Assembly: GCF_900206265.1 (NCBI RefSeq)
Contig: NZ_LT907782.1
Span: 310,001-374,000 of the forward strand
Direction of reading: 5' to 3'
Source: Nitrosomonas ureae
GTDB lineage: Bacteria; Pseudomonadota; Gammaproteobacteria; Burkholderiales; Nitrosomonadaceae
DNA: 64,000 bases
A program made the translations under genes and the position numbers. Every line of letters begins with the position of its first letter. The stretch's first letter is position 1. This document shows positions 47,920-57,494 of this stretch, in pieces. Under the pieces are notes generated by a model. The model made no database searches, had not been told where the DNA came from, and was given only the letters and a program-made list of their open reading frames with translations.

Positions 47920-49224
47920 TTATTGATTTTTGTAGCGGTATTCTGCCGATAAAGCATGTGCTTGTAATCCCTCTCCCATCGCGAGCACTGAGGCAATTTC
48001 CCCTAACTTTGCAGCTCCCTGTTGCGAAACCTGGATCAAGCTGCTGCGTTTCTGAAAATCATATACCCCCAATGGGGAAGAGAAGCGTGCGGTTCTTGAT
48101 GTCGGTAATACATGATTAGGACCGGCGCAATAATCTCCTAATGCTTCGCAAGTATGGCGGCCCATGAAAATAGCACCGGCATGACGGATTTTATCAATCC
48201 AGTTTTCTGGTTGCTCGATGGATAACTCAAGATGTTCAGGTGCGATGCGATTGGCAATTGCACAGGCTTCATCCAGATCGTGCACTTGAATCAAAGCGCC
48301 GCGATTTTCCAGTGAAGTGCGAATGACATCTCTGCGGGGCATTGTTGTCAACAAACGATTCAAGCTGTGCATTACCTGGTCGAGAAAATCAGCATCAGGT
48401 GATAACAATATCGATTGGGCTAGCTCATCGTGTTCGGCTTGGGAAAACAAATCCATAGCAATCCAGTCCGGATCGGTCCGGCCATCACAAATGACTAAAA
48501 TTTCAGATGGTCCGGCGACCATGTCGATGCCGACGATACCGAACACCCTGCGTTTGGCGGCTGCAACATAAGCATTGCCCGGGCCGACAATTTTATCCAC
48601 AGCGGGTACGGTTTCGGTACCATACGTCAATGCGCCGATAGCCTGAGCACCACCGATAGTGAATACACGATCCACTCGACTGATCGCCGCTGCCGCCAGA
48701 ACCATATGATTCCTCTCGCCATTCGGTGTCGGTACGACCATGATCAATTCTTTTACCCCAGCAACTTTAGCCGGAATAGCGTTCATCAGAACCGAAGAAG
48801 GGTAGGAGGCTTTTCCTCCGGGAACATAGAGTCCGACACGATCCAATGGCGTTATTTTTTGACCTAATAACGTACCTTCCGAGTCGATATATTGCCATGA
48901 ATGCATCAACTGTTTTTCATGGTAGCTGTGGACCCGCTCGGCTGCTTGTTCCAGAGCAGTTCGCTGGTTTGATGGCAAAACGGTCAGAGATTGCTGCAAA
49001 TGATCCTGCGTAAGCTCAAAATCCTTACCGGAAACTGCTGATAGTCTGTCAAATCGATTGGTATACTCGATCAAGGCAGCATCTTTACGCTGCTTAATAT
49101 CTGCAAGAATCTTGGATACGGTTAATTCGACTGCGTCGTCCTGAGCATTCTCGAATGCCAGAAGTTTCTCCAGATGGGAATCAAAATCAGAGTCTTTTGA
49201 ATTAAATCGTTTTATTTCTATCAT
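47920..49224 (-). CDS. hisD: Histidinol dehydrogenase
   Basis: A 434-residue zinc enzyme for the last two steps of histidine synthesis. Signatures: [62 protein letters not shown] and the C-terminal [16 protein letters not shown]. It lies 26 bases after hisG, so the two form an operon. Length is normal. Confidence 0.97.
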   Translation of the reverse strand: MIEIKRFNSKDSDFDSHLEKLLAFENAQDDAVELTVSKILADIKQRKDAALIEYTNRFDRLSAVSGKDFELTQDHLQQSLTVLPSNQRTALEQAAERVHSYHEKQLMHSWQYIDSEGTLLGQKITPLDRVGLYVPGGKASYPSSVLMNAIPAKVAGVKELIMVVPTPNGERNHMVLAAAAISRVDRVFTIGGAQAIGALTYGTETVPAVDKIVGPGNAYVAAAKRRVFGIVGIDMVAGPSEILVICDGRTDPDWIAMDLFSQAEHDELAQSILLSPDADFLDQVMHSLNRLLTTMPRRDVIRTSLENRGALIQVHDLDEACAIANRIAPEHLELSIEQPENWIDKIRHAGAIFMGRHTCEALGDYCAGPNHVLPTSRTARFSSPLGVYDFQKRSSLIQVSQQGAAKLGEIASVLAMGEGLQAHALSAEYRYKNQ

Positions 49225-49250
49225 GGTTAAGAGGAATGAATGTCGAAAAA

Positions 49251-49895
49251 TTATGGTTTGACAGCTGCAGAAAATGCATCCAATACCGGCTGGATGGTAT
49301 CTCTTTTTAACTTTAAGGCTGCCTGATTAATAATCAATCTTGACGAAATGGCCATGATTTCTTCCACCGCTTTCAGATGGTTAGCTTTTAAGGTGCTACC
49401 GCTTGAGACGAGATCGACGATGGCATCCGCCAAGCCCACCAAAGGGGCTAATTCCATCGAACCATACAATTTTATCAGATCGACATGCACGCCTTTGGCA
49501 GCAAAATGTTCGCGCGCAGTTTGTACATATTTGGTGGCAATGCGTAGCCGCGCGCCTTGTCGAACCGCAGAGTCGTAATCAAAATCTTCAGGTGCTGCCA
49601 CCATCATGCGGCAGCGTGCAATATTCAGGTCCAGTGGTTGGTAAAGCCCTGCACCCCCATGCTCCAGCAGCACATCCTTGCCGGCGATGCCAAGATCAGC
49701 AGCGCCATACTGCACATAAGTTGGCACATCCGATGCGCGTACTATGATCAGACGTACATTCGCTCGATTAGTAGAGAGAATCAGTTTGCGCGATGTTTCC
49801 GGGTTGTCCAGTGCCTCAATTCCTGCGGCATTGAGTATAGGTGCGGTGTCATCAAAGATTCGCCCTTTTGACAGGGCGATGGTGATATCAGTCAT
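49251..49895 (-). CDS. hisG: ATP phosphoribosyltransferase, short form
   Basis: A 214-residue HisG of the short class, which lacks the C-terminal regulatory domain and needs HisZ as partner. Motifs: [68 protein letters not shown]. It catalyses the first step of histidine synthesis. hisZ is not in the window. Confidence 0.96.
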   Translation of the reverse strand: MTDITIALSKGRIFDDTAPILNAAGIEALDNPETSRKLILSTNRANVRLIIVRASDVPTYVQYGAADLGIAGKDVLLEHGGAGLYQPLDLNIARCRMMVAAPEDFDYDSAVRQGARLRIATKYVQTAREHFAAKGVHVDLIKLYGSMELAPLVGLADAIVDLVSSGSTLKANHLKAVEEIMAISSRLIINQAALKLKRDTIQPVLDAFSAAVKP

Positions 49896-49907
49896 AAAAA
49901 AGTGGAA

Positions 49908-50549
49908 TTACCCAAGATTAGCTGCAGCAAAATCCCAATTGATCAATTTCTCCAGAATTGCGTTCGCATAATCGGCACGGCGATTCTGATAATCCAGATA
50001 GTAAGCATGCTCCCAAACATCAATAGTCAATAATGGCCGGACATTTTTTGTCAGCGGGGTTTCGGCGTTGCCGGTTTTGACTAAGGCGATTTTATCGCCA
50101 TCCTGAACCAACCATGCCCAACCGCTTCCAAACTGAGTCAATGCAGCTTGTGCAAATTCTTTTTTGCAAGCTTCCAGACTGCCGAATGAAGCTTCAATTT
50201 TTTGTTTCAGGGTCGATGAGGGTTCCCCGCCGCCATTGGGCTTCAAACTATGCCAATAGAACATATGATTCCAGACTTGTGCGGCATTATTGAAAATCGC
50301 AGCTTTTTCCGTTTGCCCGGCGGTTGCCTTGATGATTTGCTCCAAGGATTGTCCTGCCAGATCGCTGTTTGCCAGCAGATTATTCAAGTTGTCGACATAG
50401 GTTTTGTGATGTTTGCCATAGTGAAAACTCAGTGTATTTGAAGATATCACAGGTTGTAGCGCAGTATCCGAATAAGGCAATGGGGCCAGGACATACTGCG
50501 TCCCGGATTGTGCCGCTTGGGAAAAATTGTCAAGATTGACATTCGTCAT
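49908..50549 (-). CDS. sodB: Superoxide dismutase (Fe/Mn type)
   Basis: A 213-residue enzyme. Start 50549 is set by AAGGAG just upstream; the frame runs further but without signal. Metal ligands: His in HYGKHH, His in QVWNHMFYW, Asp and His in [18 protein letters not shown]. The FGSGWAWLV stretch is shared by both metal types; [13 protein letters not shown] favours iron. No signal peptide; cytoplasmic. An extra N-terminal ~15 residues ([14 protein letters not shown]) precede the usual start. Confidence 0.95.
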   Translation of the reverse strand: MTNVNLDNFSQAAQSGTQYVLAPLPYSDTALQPVISSNTLSFHYGKHHKTYVDNLNNLLANSDLAGQSLEQIIKATAGQTEKAAIFNNAAQVWNHMFYWHSLKPNGGGEPSSTLKQKIEASFGSLEACKKEFAQAALTQFGSGWAWLVQDGDKIALVKTGNAETPLTKNVRPLLTIDVWEHAYYLDYQNRRADYANAILEKLINWDFAAANLG

Positions 50550-50628
50550 AGTGCTCTCCTTATTAAATGGGATATTAGAGTTTATAGTAATTATTATTAC
50601 CGAATTCAATCATGATCCGAAATAATGA

Positions 50629-51060
50629 TCAATTTGCATTATTCGTTTCAGTGGTGAAAGTGATTTTATTGTAACCTGCCAAGCGCGCGGCTTCCATTAC
50701 AGTAATCACAGATTGATGCGTAGCCTTGGCATCCGCACTGATGATAATAAAGGGATCGGGGCGATCCTTGGCTGCGAAAAGTAAAGCATCACGCAAGCTT
50801 TCAATACTGGAAAACTTGATGGGAATAAGATTGATGGTGTAATCTCCCAGTGCATTGACGGTTATGTCTATACTATTTGGCTTGTCAATATTTTTGTCGA
50901 CTTCTTCAGCACTGGCTTGTGGGAGGCTGATTTCAAGTTCAGCAAATTTCGAATAGGTTGTCGTCACCACCAGAAAGATCAAAATCACCAGCAGCACGTC
51001 GATCATGGGTACCAGGTTGATTTCCGGTTCGTCACTATGTTTTCTGCGTTGAAAATTCAT
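50629..51060 (-). CDS. ExbD/TolR-family protein (orphan)
   Basis: A 143-residue membrane protein with one N-terminal transmembrane helix (about 17-38, NLVPMIDVLLVILIFLVVTT) carrying the proton-relay Asp, and a periplasmic domain. This family energises TonB or Tol systems with ExbB/TolQ. No ExbB, TonB or TolQ gene is adjacent here. It could serve the nearby window genes only in trans. Confidence 0.9.
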   Translation of the reverse strand: MNFQRRKHSDEPEINLVPMIDVLLVILIFLVVTTTYSKFAELEISLPQASAEEVDKNIDKPNSIDITVNALGDYTINLIPIKFSSIESLRDALLFAAKDRPDPFIIISADAKATHQSVITVMEAARLAGYNKITFTTETNNAN

Positions 51061-51309
51061 TCAAGGTCAAGCCGTCATTAAGAAAAAAGTAATGTCGCAA
51101 GCTTAATACATTGAATAGTCACATCAATGTAAAAGTGCAGCTGAAAATATACCTAGTATAATACCAGTTATAATTTTTATTGAAGCGATCAAAATAGATT
51201 GCACGATTATTATGCGGACTATATAAAATAGCCGGCCGTGTTTCAAAATATCCGTGTGTAACGTGCTATTAGATAATTATTATTAAACCTTAAATTCGAT
51301 TAAAGTTAT

Positions 51310-51798
51310 ATGATTAAACCATTAGTGAGCATTGTCATGGGCAGCAAAAGCGATTGGGACGTGATGCGGCATGCGGTAGTTATTCTGGATGAATTCCAGA
51401 TCACACATGAAGCCAAAGTGGTTTCAGCGCACCGTACGCCGGATTTGATGTTTCAATTTGCTGCAGAAGCCAGGGCGCGCGGCATCCGGTGCATCATCGC
51501 CGGAGCAGGAGGCGCGGCGCATCTGCCCGGCATGATTGCGGCAAAAACCACCTTGCCGGTTCTGGGTGTTCCGGTCAATTCCAAGCATTTACAAGGACTG
51601 GATTCATTGCTTTCGATTGTACAGATGCCCAAAGGAGTTCCTGTCGCTACGTTTGCCATCGGTGAAGCGGGGGCGGTCAATGCCGGGCTATTTGCGGTTG
51701 AACTACTGGCGGTGAATGACAATAAACTGAGTGATCAGTTAAGCCAATACCGGCAGAAGCAGGCTGAATCTGTACTGACTTCCGAACTGCCGAGATAA
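51310..51798 (+). CDS. purE: N5-carboxyaminoimidazole ribonucleotide mutase PurE
   Basis: A 162-residue PurE of class I, converting N5-CAIR to CAIR in purine synthesis. [13 protein letters not shown] and the AHRTPD loop and [11 protein letters not shown] motif identify it. Its TAA overlaps the purK ATG by one base. Confidence 0.97.
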   Translation: MIKPLVSIVMGSKSDWDVMRHAVVILDEFQITHEAKVVSAHRTPDLMFQFAAEARARGIRCIIAGAGGAAHLPGMIAAKTTLPVLGVPVNSKHLQGLDSLLSIVQMPKGVPVATFAIGEAGAVNAGLFAVELLAVNDNKLSDQLSQYRQKQAESVLTSELPR

Positions 51799-52931
51799 TG
51801 CGCATCCTGCCTGGAGCCATGCTCGGTGTCCTTGGGGGCGGACAGCTCGGACGCATGTTTGTCCAAGCGGCACAACAGATGGGGTATCGGGTAACCGTTC
51901 TGGATCCGGCAATGGACAGTCCTGCCGGACAAGTAGCGGATGATTTTGTTTGTGCGGATTATGCCGATCATGCAGCGCTGATGAAACTCGGTAACCAATG
52001 CGCTGCAATTACCACCGAATTCGAAAATATTCCTGCAGAGTCGCTGCAAAAGCTCGCTGAATCTTGTATCGTCAGGCCGGATACCCGCAGTGTAGCTATC
52101 GCACAGAATCGCGTGCTGGAAAAGCAATTTCTGGCGGACAATGGTTTCTCCGTCGCACCGTTTGCCATCATTGCCCACCAACAGGATTTGGTTTCTCCGG
52201 ATATTGCCCAGTTACTTCCCGGTATCCTGAAAATCAGTCAATTTGGTTACGATGGTAAAGGGCAGATGCCGGTTATCAGCTTTGATGAATTGACGATTGC
52301 TTATGATCAACTCGATCATGCGGTGTGCGTGCTAGAAAAATTTATGCCACTTAAAAGAGAATTATCGGTCGTGGTAGCGCGGGGCGGCGATGGGGAATTA
52401 CAGATCTTTCCGGTATCCGAGAATCAGCATGTGAACGGTATCCTCGATATCAGCATTGTGCCGGCTAGGGTAGCGCCGCAACTTGCAAAGCAGGCACAAG
52501 ACCTGACTTGCCGGTTGGTTGAGAAGATGGACTACCAAGGGGTGCTATGTGTCGAGTTTTTTGTGCTGCAGGATGATACGTTATTAATCAATGAGATCGC
52601 ACCACGCCCGCATAACAGTGGGCATTATTCTATCAATGCTTGTATTACGTCGCAATTTGAGCAACAAGTACGAGCTTTATGTGGGCTTCCGCTGGGAGCC
52701 ACCACGCAACACAGTGCGGCGGTGATGGTTAATTTGCTGGGCGATTTATGGCGCAATGGAAAACCAGACTGGCAACGGGTTTTGCAACACTCATCGGTCA
52801 AATTACATTTATACGGCAAAACTGCAGCGCGACCGGGTCGTAAAATGGGACACTATACCGTGTTGAGTAATGACATTGACAACGCATTACGAGAAGCGGG
52901 TCACATCAAAAAACAACTTGAGCATCACTGA
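51798..52931 (+). CDS. purK: N5-carboxyaminoimidazole ribonucleotide synthase PurK
   Basis: A 377-residue ATP-grasp enzyme making N5-CAIR from AIR, bicarbonate and [14 protein letters not shown], the ITTEFENIP region and [17 protein letters not shown] are characteristic. The start overlaps purE by one base and the gene is followed by purC 11 bases later, so purEKC are one operon. Confidence 0.97.
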   Translation: MRILPGAMLGVLGGGQLGRMFVQAAQQMGYRVTVLDPAMDSPAGQVADDFVCADYADHAALMKLGNQCAAITTEFENIPAESLQKLAESCIVRPDTRSVAIAQNRVLEKQFLADNGFSVAPFAIIAHQQDLVSPDIAQLLPGILKISQFGYDGKGQMPVISFDELTIAYDQLDHAVCVLEKFMPLKRELSVVVARGGDGELQIFPVSENQHVNGILDISIVPARVAPQLAKQAQDLTCRLVEKMDYQGVLCVEFFVLQDDTLLINEIAPRPHNSGHYSINACITSQFEQQVRALCGLPLGATTQHSAAVMVNLLGDLWRNGKPDWQRVLQHSSVKLHLYGKTAARPGRKMGHYTVLSNDIDNALREAGHIKKQLEHH

Positions 52932-52942
52932 ATTTACTATCC

Positions 52943-53833
52943 ATGACACAACTATCCGCTTTATTTGAAACGACGATCAAAAGCTTGCCTTTTTTACATC
53001 GCGGCAAAGTCAGGGATATATATGCTGTCGGTGACGATAAACTGCTCATCGTGCAAACTGACCGCTTATCCGCTTTCGACGTGATTCTGCCAACCGCTGT
53101 GCCCGGCAAAGGGAAGATTCTCACCGCGTTATCTCATTTCTGGTTTCAGAAACTTGCGCATATCTTACCCAATCACCTGACGGGCATCGCGCCGGAATCG
53201 ATGGTGGCGGAAAGTGAACGTGAACAAGTACGCGACCGCGCATTTGTCATTCAACGCTTGAAACCATTGCCAATCGAAGCCATCGTGCGCGGCTATGTGG
53301 TTGGCTCCGGCTGGAAGGATTATCAGCAAACTGGCGCTATTTGCGGCATTCCGCTGCCATCCGGCCTGAAACTTGCTGATAAACTGCCCGGCGGCGCGAT
53401 TTTCACCCCCTCCACCAAAGCGCCAGCCGGTGCGCATGATGAAAACATTGCTTTAACGGAAGTGGAACAGCAATTGGGCAAAGCACTCTCTGAAGAGGTC
53501 AGTGCAAAGGCCATCCAACTTTATACCGAAGCTGCCGATTATGCGCTGCAGCGCGGCATCATTATCGCCGATACCAAATTTGAATTCGGTCTGGACGATG
53601 CCGGTGAATTGTATTTGATCGATGAAGTATTGACACCCGACTCATCCCGCTTCTGGCCTGTTAGCCAATATCAACCCGGCCAAAACCCGCCGAGCTTCGA
53701 CAAACAGTTTGTGCGCGACTGGTTGGAAAAACAGGATTGGAATAAAAAAGCCCCAGCGCCTGAGTTGCCGCAAGATATTTTGCAGCAGACGGTGGAGAAG
53801 TATCAGGAGGCGTTGCGGTTGTTGGTTGTATGA
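52943..53833 (+). CDS. purC: SAICAR synthase PurC
   Basis: A 296-residue PurC, the next step but one of purine synthesis, joining CAIR and aspartate. [44 protein letters not shown] and [14 protein letters not shown] are typical. The length fits the long yeast-type form. It is the last gene before the PNP island. Confidence 0.97.
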   Translation: MTQLSALFETTIKSLPFLHRGKVRDIYAVGDDKLLIVQTDRLSAFDVILPTAVPGKGKILTALSHFWFQKLAHILPNHLTGIAPESMVAESEREQVRDRAFVIQRLKPLPIEAIVRGYVVGSGWKDYQQTGAICGIPLPSGLKLADKLPGGAIFTPSTKAPAGAHDENIALTEVEQQLGKALSEEVSAKAIQLYTEAADYALQRGIIIADTKFEFGLDDAGELYLIDEVLTPDSSRFWPVSQYQPGQNPPSFDKQFVRDWLEKQDWNKKAPAPELPQDILQQTVEKYQEALRLLVV

Positions 53834-54013
53834 ATTGGAGTTAGATCGTTTTTTCCTTACGCTAATATCTTTCACACATTTTTGTATCAAATTTTGGTCA
53901 GACTGGCATTTACTTGCTTATGCTAAAGTACCTTGATTCAATAGATCTTTTTTGTATTGACTTTGTTTGACACATATAATCTTTTTTTCCAGAATTTAAG
54001 ATAGTAAATTCCT

Positions 54014-56233
54014 ATGAGTAGTAGCATTGAGCAACTATCAGCAGAAAGTATAAAAGGCAGTGTGGATTTTGCGCTAATTGCTATTCGAGAAGATGAGTTT
54101 GCAGCTGTATTGCATTATTTCCCGTCGAACGCAGAAGTAAAAGGACAACATAGAACGTATGAAATTTCAGATTTCGAAACCGTTGATGGTTCTACTTATC
54201 GGGCAGCACTATTACGTAGCTTGGAACAAGGGCACAGTGCTGCACAATCCGCTACATCTGATGTAATTTCTGACCTTGATCCAGCTTGGATTGTGCTTGT
54301 TGGTATAGCTGGTGCTGTCCCTGAAGCTGAGTTTTCTCTCGGTGATGTCGTATTGGCGACACGCATGATCGACTTTAGCATTACTGCTGCCTTGGCTGAT
54401 GGTACGAAAGAAACTGCCCACAGAGGTGCTCCTGCTCACAAAGCGGTTCAGGACTTTGTTATCCGCCTACCCGCTCTTAAGTCGAGATTGGGAGATTGGA
54501 ATCATCCTTCCAAGCTTGGAGTCATCATTCCATCCGTTTCTATCGAAGAAGGACTTTCGCATATAACTGATGATGTTTGGAAGGATAACTTGCGACGTTC
54601 TCTAAGGTATCGCTTCGAACTCAATGAAGAAAATACACCAAGACTGCCCATTGTGACAGCGGCTCCTATCGCATCCGGAAATATGTTGATGAAAGATCAT
54701 GTTCTTCTTCAAGATTGGCTGAAAAATGCGCGAGACCTAAAAGCAGTTGAAATGGAATTGCCAGGTGTATTTGAAGCAGCTCGTAGCATAGAGGGAGACA
54801 TCCCAGTATTAGCTGTACGTGGCATTAGCGATATTGTTGGTTTTAAGCGAGATCCAGGTTGGACTGCGTTTGCCTGCAAAACAGCTGCTTCTCTGGCAAG
54901 AGCACTACTAAACTTAAAACCAATACCGCCACGTTCAGAACAACACTCGGATAATATTCCTAAAAATATTATCTCTAAACTTTCTTCTAAACATACGCCA
55001 CTTGCAAATGGTGCAATAGCCGAGCATCACGGTGAAGATGTAAAAAATGCTCTCGATGCGATTCTCAGGCGTCGAGCATCGCCCGGTCAGGATACTCTCG
55101 CACAATTACATGAACTTGCCCGTTTTCTTGATGGTAGTGGAAAGTTTGCGGCAGCGCCTCTTCCCATAAAGGCAGAGGTGTATGACTGGATTGTGCGCAT
55201 TGCAGCTAGCAATGGATATCTTGTTGATGCCGAAAATGCTCTGTCAAAACTTGTCGAGATGGACCTTCCAGCATCAATCACTGCACAAGCTTGGATGGAA
55301 GCGGCTCGCGGAGAGATCGACGCCGCTCTTCGCATGCTTCGCTCAGAAGATTCGGCAGCTGGTAGAAGTAACATCTTTGCGATTTTGCGTACAAAAAAAG
55401 GGGATACAGACGCACTTGCTTACCTAGATAAACTTGAAAGCATCAATCCGGATTTGTTTACAGCAATTGGGTGGACCAATGTTATGGGTTGTCTCGCAGT
55501 CAATGACAGGATAGAACAGGCAACAAATCTTATATCAATTTTGCCGGATGAAATGTTGTTAGAGTGCACTATTCTCAGATATTTCTGTGGGATGCTGTAT
55601 GTTGCTAACTCTGTGCCAATGGATCTGCATAGAAGAGTGATTCATGAAGAATTTCTTGCGGTCAGCGATCATTTGCTCGAGGGTGATGAAGCGGAAAATT
55701 GGCGCAGTAAGGCTTACGAGGCTTTTGAGGCGTGTAGCCAAATTGCAAAGAATGCAGGCGATGAATCCCTCCTTGAACGATCAAAGACTTGGCTCCGCTG
55801 GCTTAGAATAGTGGATCCTGCGCACAGGAGAGAAGAGCTTGATGTGCTAAGGAACGACATGAATGATGGCAAAACAGCCGTGAAATTGATGCCGCTAGCA
55901 CATGCGTTTGGTGTCAATTTCGATGTGTCAGCGCTGACTAAATACCTTGGTCGAGCTGAAATACTCGGTGGCCTCACACCTATAGAATTGAATGCGAAGG
56001 TATTACTGCTAAAGCATCTCGAGCAATATTCAGAACTTGCATCATTTATTGTTGATAATTGGAACAAACTTTTAGAAGTCGAATCTCTTCCGATTCTCGG
56101 CGGAACTTTGATTCAGGCTTATGTACAGGCAGGTGAATGTGGGCTTGCCGAAGATGTATTGGAGTTGTCCCAATTTGACGGACATTTTTTTCATGGAGTC
56201 GAGAGAGTCTCGACCTGTGAAAGCGAATTGTAG
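54014..56233 (+). pseudogene. PNP-helical-repeat protein, N-terminal part (split by IS3-type element)
   Basis: The first 728 residues of a protein that was 1593 residues long. Residues 15-305 are a nucleoside-phosphorylase/MTA-SAH-nucleosidase-type domain: VGIAGAVP (96-103), LGDVVLA (109-115), APIASGNMLM (217-226), VEMELPGVFEAA (245-256, the substrate-binding Glu-Met-Glu) and the catalytic-Asp motif VRGISDIVG (268-276). A linker (about 305-340) follows, then helical, TPR-like pairs such as VDAENALSKLVEMDLPASI and AQAWMEAARGEIDAALRML. The coding frame ends in element DNA at 56231. Such PNP domains occur as effectors in anti-phage proteins, where some cleave ATP; activity here is inferred from the intact motifs. 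No signal peptide. Confidence 0.78.
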
Positions 56234-57120
56234 TCTATCGCGATTTGATTTTTCTCATTCAGTTTTCTCTCAAAATTGTTTGGTGATAAGTATCCCAGTC
56301 CAGAATGCCTGCGAGTGGGGTTGTACCATGACTCGATCCAGGTGAATATGGCCAGCCTTGCTTCAGTTTTATTTTTCCAGGAGCGCCTATCGATCAATTC
56401 ACATTCTAGGCTGGCAAAAAAGCTTTCAGCCATCGCATTGTCGTAAGCATCCCCCACACTGCCCATGGAGGGACGCACACCCATTTCCCTGCATCGCTTG
56501 CCGAACTCAACACTGGTGTATTGACTACCCTGATCGCTGTGGTGAATCACTTTGCCCGGTTTACGAGTGATTAACGCCATGTTCAACGCACTGATCACCA
56601 GACTTGCTGTCATGGTTTCGCCGAAAGACCAGCCCACTACCTTACGGCTGAATACATCGATGACCACGGCTAGGTACAAAAACCCTGCCCAGGTAGGAAT
56701 GTAAGTCATGTCCGCAACCCATAGTTGATTGATGCTAGCTGCCTTGAAATGACGTTGCACTAAATCCGGTGCAGGGTGGTCACGCTTATTCCGATGAGTC
56801 GTGATCACAAAGCCTCGCCTGCGACTCACTCCTTTAATTCCAGCTTCACGCATCAACCTGCCTACGCGCTTATGATTGACCCTGACTCCACGATCGGCTA
56901 ACTCAACGGTAATGCGGGGGCGGCCATACGTACCATCGCTTGTACGGTATATAGCCATGATCTGCTCGATCAATCGACAGTTGGTAATGGCCCGTCGGCT
57001 GGGTGTGCGTTTTGCCCAGTCATAGTAACCGCTGTGCGATACACCAAGTGTTTCACATAGAACACGAGCCGGAAATTGAGCCCGGTTTGCCTTGATTAAT
57101 TGGTACACCTTCCCTATCAA
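56191..57120 (-). CDS. IS3-family transposase OrfB
   Basis: A 309-residue DDE transposase part. HTH_21-type segment (GVSHSGYYDWAKRTPSRRA), RTYGRPRI-like TYGRPRITVEL, then catalytic motifs WVADMTYIPTWAGFLYLAVVID (Asp), IHHSDQGSQYTS (Asp) and FFASLECELI (Glu). Start is TTG, overlapping the OrfA stop by four bases; in this family the active product is usually an OrfAB frameshift fusion. The stop codon lies just outside the element edge, in host DNA. Confidence 0.93.
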   Translation of the reverse strand: MIGKVYQLIKANRAQFPARVLCETLGVSHSGYYDWAKRTPSRRAITNCRLIEQIMAIYRTSDGTYGRPRITVELADRGVRVNHKRVGRLMREAGIKGVSRRRGFVITTHRNKRDHPAPDLVQRHFKAASINQLWVADMTYIPTWAGFLYLAVVIDVFSRKVVGWSFGETMTASLVISALNMALITRKPGKVIHHSDQGSQYTSVEFGKRCREMGVRPSMGSVGDAYDNAMAESFFASLECELIDRRSWKNKTEARLAIFTWIESWYNPTRRHSGLGYLSPNNFERKLNEKNQIAIDYNSLSQVETLSTP

Positions 57121-57491
57121 TCCGTGTTGTTTGCAAACCAGGCCGTAGCCTTTGCCAATATGTCACGCTCCATCTCCACACGCTTGAGCTTCTTACGCAA
57201 TTCCAGCAGCTCCTGCCGTTCGTTGGCACTCAAGGAAACAACACTCGATGTTGCAGCGAAAGCAATTGTCTGGCTTGATCTAATTGGTACACCTGCTGCT
57301 CGACACCAGGTTTGTATCGAAGTGTAGTGGCAACCAAATTCCTTGGATAATTGCTTGGGGCATTTGCCTAATGCTACCAATTCCACCATCTGCTGACGAA
57401 ACTCCGGTGGGTAAGCAGGTTTGTAGTTTTGTGTCATATTTCTTCTCCTTTAAACAGAACATAATGTGTCCGTTCAAAGGGGGCAACTCCA
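56194..57491 (-). mobile_element. IS3-family insertion sequence splitting the PNP gene
   Basis: The element is about 1.3 kb, with orfA and orfB on the minus strand. It begins TGGAGT and ends ACTCCA, and the right end reads TGGAGTTGCCCCCTTTGAAC inward, as IS3-type ends do; the left end agrees only in the first six bases. A three-base AGT occurs at 56197-56199 and 57491-57493. Removing one AGT copy with the DNA between restores one open frame (HG-V-LKTKQ) through both halves of the host gene. The exact edge is thus uncertain by a few bases. A short palindrome GTCGAGA-GAG-TCTCGAC lies at the left end. Confidence 0.85.
57117..57437 (-). CDS. IS3-family transposase OrfA
   Basis: A 106-residue protein with an N-terminal helix-turn-helix (PPEFRQQMVELVALGKCPKQLSKEFG, then HYTSIQTWCRAAG) and a C-terminal leucine-zipper-like segment (ELRKKLKRVEMERDILAKATAWF). 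GAGAAG site precedes the ATG at 57437. Overlaps OrfB as expected for the family. Confidence 0.93.
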   Translation of the reverse strand: MTQNYKPAYPPEFRQQMVELVALGKCPKQLSKEFGCHYTSIQTWCRAAGVPIRSSQTIAFAATSSVVSLSANERQELLELRKKLKRVEMERDILAKATAWFANNTD

Positions 57492-57494
57492 GTA

